A program made the position numbers and the translations under genes. Shown one piece after another: positions 58,333 through 64,000 of a stretch of DNA of 64,000 nucleotides (position 1 is the stretch's first letter; each line of letters starts with the position of its first letter). The notes below the pieces were generated by a model. It was given only the letters and a program-made list of their open reading frames with translations, made no database searches and was not told the DNA's origin. The stretch comes from Calothrix sp. CSU_2_0 (GTDB taxonomy: Bacteria > Cyanobacteriota > Cyanobacteriia > Cyanobacteriales > Nostocaceae): contig JAAUPE010000011.1 of the NCBI GenBank assembly GCA_012034595.1, positions 1 to 64,000 on the forward strand, read 5' to 3'.

Positions 58333-58956
58333 ATGGCTACAATTTTGCGAGATTTGAGCTACCGCTATCAGTGGTTGTATGATGCGATCGCTCGTTTATC
58401 ATCCCTCACTGTCGGTGGCGAGAACCAGTTTCGACAGCTTGCTTTGCAAGACTTAATAATTTGCTCAGATACAAAGATTTTAGATTTATGCTGTGGTAGT
58501 GGTCAAACAACAAAGTTTCTTGTTAAAAATTCTCAACAAGTTGTTGGTTTAGATGCATCTCCTCTATCTTTACAAAGAGCTAAAAGAAATGTCCCGCAGG
58601 CGACCTATGTGGAAGCATTCGCGGAAAAAATTCCTTTTAATGAAAATGAATTCGATTTAGTTCATACTAGTGCTGCCCTTCACGAAATGCAACCGCAACA
58701 ATTGCAAGAAATTCTCAAAGAAGTATACCGCGTATTGAGACCTGGTGGAGTGTTTGCGCTAGTCGATTTTCATCAACCCACCAATCCTTTGTTTATTCCA
58801 GCTTTATCGGTATTTTTCTGGTTGTTTGAAACGGAAACTGCTTGGCAATTACTTAAAACCAGTTTACCGGAGTTACTCACGGAGGTTGGATTTGAAGTCT
58901 CAAAACCAATTTTATATGCAGGTGGCAGTTTACAAGTAGTTCAAGGAAGGAAATAA
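58333..58956 (+). CDS. Class I SAM-dependent methyltransferase
   Basis: A 207-residue UbiE/COQ5-like methyltransferase. The SAM motif ILDLCCGSGQTTKFL is near residues 50-64, VVGLDASPLSLQRAKRN is motif II, FDLVHTSAALHEM is the post-II motif, and YRVLRPGGVFALVDFHQP is motif III. The substrate cannot be inferred. It is divergent from hemH (about 90 bp between starts), which makes a shared promoter region likely. Confidence 0.85.
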   Translation: MATILRDLSYRYQWLYDAIARLSSLTVGGENQFRQLALQDLIICSDTKILDLCCGSGQTTKFLVKNSQQVVGLDASPLSLQRAKRNVPQATYVEAFAEKIPFNENEFDLVHTSAALHEMQPQQLQEILKEVYRVLRPGGVFALVDFHQPTNPLFIPALSVFFWLFETETAWQLLKTSLPELLTEVGFEVSKPILYAGGSLQVVQGRK

Positions 58957-59502
58957 TACCAATTCAAATAATGATTGCAACACATCCAACGGTAGAGACG
59001 TAGCACTGCTACGTCTCTACAAATATCTATCTGTCGCGTTGTTGTTTCAAAGTGGTAAAGTAATCGTACAGAATTATTTACACATGAGTTTCGAGTCTGG
59101 GTAAGAGTTTTATCACTTAATTTTGTTTAGCCACTTCAGGTAAAATTCCAACTTTCCTGTTTTTGTTTCTGATTCAACCACTTTTCGTTAGCGTGAGATT
59201 ACGAGCGATCGCAATATTTCTCTGATAGCCTGATTTCCGGTACTTGGGTTGTAATTTCTGCTGGAGATTGCCGTATTGCGTTTGGAATTAAATTAAATTG
59301 TTTGGGTAATTATTTAATTGCCAATAATCTGTTTGTGGAGATGGCTACTAATATTTGAGTTCCCAAGGGGAGTAAAAGAAGAAGATTGAGCGTGCTGTCA
59401 TTTATGCTTTGTACCTGGTGAGTAGGTATTTTTGGCGAAAAATAAACATCAATTTCGTTAACCGATAACAGAAAAAGTTGGTTATCAAACCTATAAATTA
59501 AC
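58957..59502. other. 546-bp intergenic region
   Basis: Apart from the palindrome at 58992-59020, no feature is supported. A minus-strand frame at 59310-59516 has no family-like content. Confidence 0.5.
58992..59020. repeat. Perfect palindrome of the GTAGAGACGTAGCA family
   Basis: 14-bp arms (GTAGAGACGTAGCA / TGCTACGTCTCTAC) around one base. It is the simplest unit of the repeat family, and could also terminate the methyltransferase transcript although no T-run follows. Confidence 0.7.
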
Positions 59503-59631
59503 CATGAACAGAACAAACGAAACTATCGCACAACTGGTTACAAGGTTAGTTTTGGAATTTGAACAAATGAAAGCCGAAAAAGAAAAAGCTAACGTAAAAT
59601 CACCTCAACCAACTTCCCTTCAAAAACCCTA
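59503..59631 (+). CDS. Possible small helical ORF convergent with the recombinase
   Basis: 42 residues, starting MNRTNETIAQLVTRLVLE and continuing EFEQMKAEKEKA, with a proline-containing tail. It overlaps the 3' end of the recombinase gene by 43 bp. The helical pattern is protein-like, but there is no strong ribosome-binding site and no family. Small genes accompany xisF in fdxN elements, but I cannot match this one to XisH or XisI. Confidence 0.3.
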
Positions 59632-61139
59632 ATTTCTCGAACTATTTGAGAAATTAAGCGTTTTTTATCAGCAGGCAATTTGATTGATTCCCAAAAAGCA
59701 GAGTCAGAAAAGGAATTTACAACACGCTCTTGAGATATCAAATTCTCTTTCCATCGGTTTGTCTCACCAGCTTTTGTGTCGATTATTTGAGACTGTAAAT
59801 CCTCAATCGCTCGTAGAATTGCCGAATTCGGATTAGGTATTAACTCCAACTGGTGCATCTGCTTTCGCATTTCAATGACTGCTTGTGGTTCCTCCATTGG
59901 CAATTCCTCCCGTGCGATCGCACTCAGTCTTTCTGCTTCAGCTACCAAATATGGGATTAACTGTTTTTCAACCTTGGTATCGGTAATCATTGTTTTGTTG
60001 TGGCATAGCTTTTCGCTGCGATAGAAATTGCATTGGAACCAGGATTGAAGTCGATTTTCCCTCTTCACAAATCGACTTCCTTGAATTGAACAAGATGAAC
60101 CACAGTTTGCACATCGAACTAGTCCACTAAAAACATTAGAAACTTTAGGAGTGTCAGCAACCCATCGGTTACGGGCATTAGTGGAAAACATCTCCAAGAT
60201 GCGATCGCGCTCCTGTATTGTCATAATTGCTTGATCGGGATGGGTATCCCACTGAACTCCAGCCAACCGACGCGGTTTATAATTCTTTTTACCGGGATAA
60301 GTAACTCCTCTAGGAGTACCACCAGCTAGTACTGGATTTGTTAACCAATTTTGAAGTCCAGTGCTGGTTATTGCCAATCGGTTTGAAAAAATGCGTTTCG
60401 TTTTTTTACTTTGTTCCCATAACTCGTTACTAATCTCTGCTTCCGCAGTCACCATATAACTAGCTTTGTCTTTAGAAGCAACCAAAGTGGTTCGTGTTAT
60501 CCCGAAAATTTGATTTAATCGCTTGACTGCTGCTCGACAAGTTCCAGCTTCAAAAAAAGCATCAACTCGCATCCTTGCAACTTCTACAACCGATAACTCT
60601 CTCTTGCCATCAAGCAAACAAACCAAGGGAGTATCATCTTTCTCGTAGCGATCGTATGTTTCCCCAGCAATCTTATATCCAAAAGGTGGGAAAAAAGGTG
60701 GTTTTCCTGCCTTTTCTCTAGTTTCCAAATCTTTGCGAACCCGTAGAGAAATCATTTTTACTTCATGTTTGGCAAGAGCAACCCGAATATCAGCAGAGAA
60801 CTCCCCCCCCACACTTTCTACGTCAAAGTTATCATCTAAGGCTTCAAGTAAAACTTTCTGTCTGCGACAAACCTCTAGTAATCGATAAAACAAAACTGGA
60901 GACGCTGACAACCGATCGAGTCGAAGAAACAACAACTTGGCGATCGCACTTGGTGGACGAGACTCAATATACGCGATCGCTTGGTTTATTCCTTCTCTCT
61001 TGTCATTGGTGCGTTTCCCAATATCATAAAATATCCTTGTTGCACCAGCTTCTCGGAGTCGTCGAAGTTGTTTAACCAATGCTCCTTCGTCGTCGCTTTG
61101 TTCTTCGGTGCTTACACGTCCATAGCCAATTACTTCCAT
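59589..61139 (-). CDS. xisF: XisF-like large serine recombinase
   Basis: 516 residues, close to the length of XisF of the Anabaena fdxN element. The resolvase domain is complete: GYGRVSTEEQSDDEGALVKQ with the catalytic Ser of RVST, and RLDRLSASPVLFYRLLE. A recombinase domain (FGYKIAGETYDRYEKDD) follows, then a zinc ribbon (CANCGSSCSIQ...CHNK) and a coiled C-terminal region. Such enzymes excise developmentally regulated elements from heterocyst genes. Its start codon lies 48 bp from the break in a cytochrome oxidase gene, the position expected for an element-end recombinase. The symbol is by similarity; its own element may differ from fdxN. Confidence 0.85.
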   Translation of the reverse strand: MEVIGYGRVSTEEQSDDEGALVKQLRRLREAGATRIFYDIGKRTNDKREGINQAIAYIESRPPSAIAKLLFLRLDRLSASPVLFYRLLEVCRRQKVLLEALDDNFDVESVGGEFSADIRVALAKHEVKMISLRVRKDLETREKAGKPPFFPPFGYKIAGETYDRYEKDDTPLVCLLDGKRELSVVEVARMRVDAFFEAGTCRAAVKRLNQIFGITRTTLVASKDKASYMVTAEAEISNELWEQSKKTKRIFSNRLAITSTGLQNWLTNPVLAGGTPRGVTYPGKKNYKPRRLAGVQWDTHPDQAIMTIQERDRILEMFSTNARNRWVADTPKVSNVFSGLVRCANCGSSCSIQGSRFVKRENRLQSWFQCNFYRSEKLCHNKTMITDTKVEKQLIPYLVAEAERLSAIAREELPMEEPQAVIEMRKQMHQLELIPNPNSAILRAIEDLQSQIIDTKAGETNRWKENLISQERVVNSFSDSAFWESIKLPADKKRLISQIVREIRVFEGKLVEVILR

Positions 61140-61154
61140 TGGATGCCACCAAAT

Positions 61155-61199
61155 TAGTCATCCAATTATATACTGGATAATGAACATGGAGGAAATCCA
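61155..61199. other. Candidate recombination border (att region)
   Basis: Between the recombinase start and the first recognisable coxA codons (GGNPVLFQ, from 61188) lie repeated TGGA half-sites: ATCCA/TGGAT (61160-61164, 61174-61178) and TGGA-ggaaa-TCCA (61187-61199). An in-frame TAG at 61155 shows the upstream sequence is not coxA. The exact core cannot be set without the other border. Confidence 0.5.
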
Positions 61200-62108
61200 G
61201 TACTTTTCCAGCATTTATTCTGGTTTTACTCCCACCCTGCTGTTTACGTGATTATTCTCCCAATATTCGGGATTTTCTCGGAAATCTTCCCCGTTTACTC
61301 CCGCAAACCCCTATTTGGTTATAAAGTCGTTGCCATATCTTCGTTAATGATTGCCGCAGTTAGTGCGTTTGTGTGGGTTCACCACATGTATGCAAGTGGC
61401 ACACCTGGGTGGATGCGAATCATTTTTATGATTTCGACGATGTTCGTTTCTGTACCAACTGGGATTAAAGTGTTTGCTTGGGTAGCAACAATTTGGCGCG
61501 GTAAAATCAGCTTGACAACACCGATGCTGTTTGCATTGGGTGGTTTGGTGATGTTTGTATTTGCTGGTGTCGTTGGTATCATGTTGTCTTCTGTACCTAT
61601 CGATATTCACGTAAATAATACCTATTTTGTTGTCGGACATTTTCACTATGTTCTCTACGGAACTGTGACGATGGGGTTGTTTGCTGCCATCTATCACTGG
61701 TTCCCGAAAATGACTGGACGGATGTATTACGAAGGTTTGGGTAAATTGCATTTCTGGTTAGCTTTCATTGGTACTAACTTGAATTTCTTTCCCATGCATC
61801 CGTTAGGACTTCATGGTATGTTGCGTCGAGTCGCATCATATGACCCCGAATATACTTTCTGGAATGTGATTGCAAGTATTGGTGCATTCTTACTGGGGAT
61901 GTCCACATTACCATTCATTTTGAACATGATTAGTTCTTGGATTAACGGAGAAAAAGCACCTGATAATCCTTGGAGAGCAATTGGTTTGGAGTGGTTAGTT
62001 TCTTCTCCTCCTCCTGTGGAGAACTTTGAAGAAATTCCTGTGGTGGTTTCTGCACCTTACGGTTACGGTACAAATGAACCATTAGTTGCAGGTTCCCATC
62101 AAGAATAG
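61188..62108 (+). pseudogene. ctaD: Cytochrome c oxidase subunit I, 3' part only (interrupted gene)
   Basis: About 306 of some 550-580 residues. The open frame begins in sequence before 61188 unrelated to the family; from there it reads GGNPVLFQHLFWFYSHPAVYV with no own start (a GTG at 61248 would remove the CuB His and its Tyr). YSHPAVY in place of HPEVY marks an A2-type heme-copper oxidase. Later ligands are intact: HHMYASG and VVGHFHYVLYG (CuB, heme a3, heme a). The N-terminal helices with the first heme a ligand are missing, so the gene is nonfunctional as arranged unless recombination joins it to a 5' part. ctaE follows in the normal order. Confidence 0.9.
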
Positions 62109-62189
62109 GGAGTGGGGATTGGGGAATACATATATTTATTCTTCACCCCATACCTAATAACTATTAACAATTATCCAACTTAAAAAATC

Positions 62190-62798
62190 ATGGAAAGTTC
62201 AGTTAATACACATATACAGCATTCTCCGGAACATGCGATCGCACATGAGCATGATGAGGAAGGGAATAAGCAGTATGGGTTTATAGTATTTCTACTCTCG
62301 GAAAGTGTAATTTTTCTCAGCTTTTTCGCTGCTTATGCTGCGACTAAATTAACTACACCCCAGTGGTTGCCTGCGGGGGTTACTGGTTTGGAGGTCAAGG
62401 AACCAATAATCAATACTGTAATTCTGGTTTCGAGTAGTTTTGTCATTTATTTTGCTGAGAGGGCATTACAGCGTCATAAGCTCTGGGGTTTTCGCGTGTT
62501 TTTGCTGTTAACAATGGCAATGGGTAGCTACTTTTTATACGGTCAAGCGGTGGAGTGGGGTGGTTTGGAATTTGGTTTTACCACTGGTGCTTTTGGGGGT
62601 TTGTTTTATTTGTTGACTGGATTTCACGGGTTACATGTTTTGACTGGTATTTTGTTGCAGACTATGATTTTGATTCGTTCCTTTCTGCCGGGAAATTATG
62701 ATAATGGGCATTATGGGGTGTTTGCGACTTCGTTATTTTGGCACTTTGTCGATGTAATTTGGATTATTTTGTTTCTCTTGATTTACGTTTGGCAGTAG
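62190..62798 (+). CDS. ctaE: Cytochrome c oxidase subunit III
   Basis: A 202-residue integral membrane subunit of the aa3-type oxidase. The His-rich N-terminus (HIQHSPEHAIAHEHDEEGNK) precedes five helices. Family motifs FLLSESVIFLSFFAAYA, YFAERALQRHK, TGFHGLHVLTGILLQ and SLFWHFVDVIWIILF are intact. It lies 81 bp after ctaD in the usual subunit order. Its expression would depend on a promoter upstream of the interrupted ctaD or one within the gap. Confidence 0.95.
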   Translation: MESSVNTHIQHSPEHAIAHEHDEEGNKQYGFIVFLLSESVIFLSFFAAYAATKLTTPQWLPAGVTGLEVKEPIINTVILVSSSFVIYFAERALQRHKLWGFRVFLLLTMAMGSYFLYGQAVEWGGLEFGFTTGAFGGLFYLLTGFHGLHVLTGILLQTMILIRSFLPGNYDNGHYGVFATSLFWHFVDVIWIILFLLIYVWQ

Positions 62799-62867
62799 GA
62801 TTGAAGGTGCGATATGCATAATTGCATTAAGCCCTGATTATCGCAAATATTTATATACAAAAATCTG

Positions 62868-62895
62868 GAGACGTTAGATGTAACGTCTCTATTTT
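62868..62895 (+). terminator. Intrinsic terminator after ctaE
   Basis: GAGACGTTA-gatg-TAACGTCTC, a 9-bp perfect stem, then TATTTTGCTTTT. It lies about 70 bp after the ctaE stop. Confidence 0.75.
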
Positions 62896-62994
62896 GCTTT
62901 TGGGGGTTAGGGATGGTTTATGATTTGATATATAAGGCGATGACCGATATTTTGGCAGATTTGGTTTAGAAGAGCGCTATTAATCGTAATAATT

Positions 62995-63370
62995 ATGAAT
63001 GAAAATCTACTAACAGAATCTGATATCCAACAAGTTATGGAGCGGGTTAAAACTGCCTTTCCATTTTTTACTAATTGGGAATATAGTAACCAAAAGAATG
63101 ATGAGTATTTCGGCTTTTCTATCTGGGGGGAGTTGGTTATTAACCCAGAAGAAATAATGCCACGACGTTTTTTTTATTACACTTGATTTAAATCATGAAA
63201 ACAAGTGGGAAGGATGTTTAACAATTGGTCAACATTCCTATCTCTGGTCAAGTGCGGATGTCGGTGATGCTCATTTGCTCAATACAGACATGAGTGAATC
63301 TTTGGAAGAAGCAATTGTAGAACTTAAAGCAAAAATCCTAGAACTGTTTCGAGCTTTTTCTGTGTTGTGA
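62995..63370 (+). pseudogene. Small unknown gene with a T-run frameshift
   Basis: The first frame (62995-63186, 63 codons) begins NENLLTESDIQQVMERVKTA and stops after PRRFFYYT. Removing one T from the eight-T run at 63168-63175 joins it to a second frame with protein-like content (LDLNHENKWEGCLTIGQHSY, WSSADVGDAHLL, SLEEAIVELKAKILELFRAF) ending at 63370, about 124 residues in total. No family is recognised; it looks like a small cytoplasmic alpha/beta protein. Sequencing error, real decay or slippage are all possible. Confidence 0.65.
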
Positions 63371-63548
63371 GATGCGATCGCTTGTCTTCCCTTTCTGATA
63401 AGTAAATTTTTCACATGTCATTGGTTCTCAATTGTCAAGTCAAATTGAGCTTTTGTAACAAAAATGATGATATTCTTTATGTGAGGTAACAAACTAAAGG
63501 AAAAGATTATGTGTACAATTAACCAAAATAAAACTTTCTGAGGTATAA

Positions 63549-63902
63549 ATGGGCGAAATTCCTCTAGTTACCATAGTGATTTCATCTCAACTGCCCCCAG
63601 ATGAAATAGAATCTTTAGAAACATCGTTGTCTCTAAGTTCAATTAAGGTGCAAAAGTCACCAAGTCGGGTAGTAGGGGTAGATGACATTGTTTTGGTTGC
63701 TACAGTTATTTCAGGGGTAGCAGCAACAGCCCAATTGATGGATTATGGTATCAAAGTTGCTAAGTCAATCAATAATTGGCGGCGAAAATTGCGGGAAAAA
63801 GGGATAGAACCACAAGGTAAGTTAGAGCATCCAAAACGCCCCTTTCTTGATTTAAACACCGCTACTGATGAAGAAATAGAAGCATGGTTGTCTCAAAAGT
63901 AG
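63549..63902 (+). CDS. Small protein resembling conflict-system component EACC1
   Basis: 117 residues. A ferredoxin-like first part (LVTIVISSQLPPDEIESLET, SIKVQKSPSRV) is followed by a hydrophobic helix (DIVLVATVISGVAATAQLMD) and a basic/acidic tail. The layout (LPPDE start, residue-rich linker, single central hydrophobic helix) resembles the effector-associated constant component 1 of bacterial conflict systems. It overlaps the next gene by 19 bp, as a coupled unit. The assignment is by pattern and modest. Confidence 0.5.
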   Translation: MGEIPLVTIVISSQLPPDEIESLETSLSLSSIKVQKSPSRVVGVDDIVLVATVISGVAATAQLMDYGIKVAKSINNWRRKLREKGIEPQGKLEHPKRPFLDLNTATDEEIEAWLSQK

Positions 63903-64000
63903 GTGTGGTAGATGTCAAAATCCCCATTAAACCGGGAGTAAAGAAAGTTACTGAGCAAGAGAATTCGTTCAGTAATCAAATTTTGATTTTGTTTTCAGTT
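63884..64000 (+). CDS. Partial gene overlapping the EACC1-like gene
   Basis: An open frame from the ATG at 63884 to the window edge (39 codons so far: VVSKVGVVDVKIPIKPGVKK and onward). It overlaps the previous stop, suggesting translational coupling. In EACC1 operons the next gene often encodes an effector (protease, caspase-like or similar); nothing diagnostic is visible yet. Confidence 0.45.
   Translation, partial: MVVSKVGVVDVKIPIKPGVKKVTEQENSFSNQILILFSV

Noticed and set aside
61216-61220. TATTC, the core of the known fdxN element, as the coxA crossover site
   Set aside because: Recognisable coxA sequence continues upstream of it to 61188, so the break must lie further left; the match is probably chance.
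1-64000. CRISPR array or tRNA/rRNA genes
   Set aside because: No regularly spaced identical repeats and no recognisable tRNA or rRNA sequence were seen.

Overview
The window looks like chromosomal DNA of a filamentous, probably heterocyst-forming cyanobacterium. The evidence is the high density of GCGATCGC (HIP1-type) octamers, a ferrochelatase with a C-terminal chlorophyll-binding-like helix, a DICT-domain histidine kinase, kinase-FGE fusion proteins, an XisF-like serine recombinase and many small palindromic repeats. I recognised no rRNA, tRNA or CRISPR array.

Layout. 0-1 kb: a Tat/lipoprotein Mn superoxide dismutase. 1.1-12.7 kb: five minus-strand genes for secreted DUF11-type surface proteins, including a large outer-membrane beta-barrel. 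13.5-14.8 kb: GFA-fold and DUF364 enzymes. 15.2-22.9 kb: an accessory module with a type IA topoisomerase, ParA, a small ribbon-helix-helix-like protein, an IscB-like remnant, a tyrosine recombinase and three clusters of TTAAATG/TAGATGTT repeats. 22.2-26.8 kb: an Uma2 gene and a complete diversity-generating retroelement (DGR): template repeat, reverse transcriptase, Avd, and a Ser/Thr kinase-FGE target with its variable repeat. 27.8-31.6 kb: rsmA, a frameshifted ispE, an MmcB-like gene and a DUF3082 gene. 31.6-39.2 kb: a second copy of the DUF11/beta-barrel cassette, whose barrel gene is broken. 39.8-50.3 kb: a second kinase-FGE protein, a DICT histidine kinase with a degenerate H-box, a NahK-like kinase, a DOMON-like protein, a subtilase and a photolyase. 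50.4-58.9 kb: MITE-like repeats, a FecR/beta-barrel pair, a sigma factor, DUF4126, hemH and a methyltransferase. 59.5-62.8 kb: an XisF-like recombinase lying against the 3' part of an A2-type cytochrome c oxidase subunit I gene, followed by subunit III. 63-64 kb: a frameshifted small gene and the start of a possible conflict-system operon.

Two systems stand out. The DGR is supported base by base: the 126-bp template and variable repeats differ at 12 positions, all at template adenines on the coding strand, and these change ten residues of the C-type-lectin-like end of a kinase-linked protein. The coxA fragment beginning 48 bp from the recombinase start codon looks like one border of an fdxN-type interruption element in a respiratory oxidase gene. 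Its other border and the 5' half of coxA are not in this window.

Several genes carry lesions: ispE (A-run), the second barrel gene (frameshift plus stop) and the gene at 62995 (T-run). The two homopolymer cases could be sequencing errors. The double lesion in the barrel gene looks like real decay.
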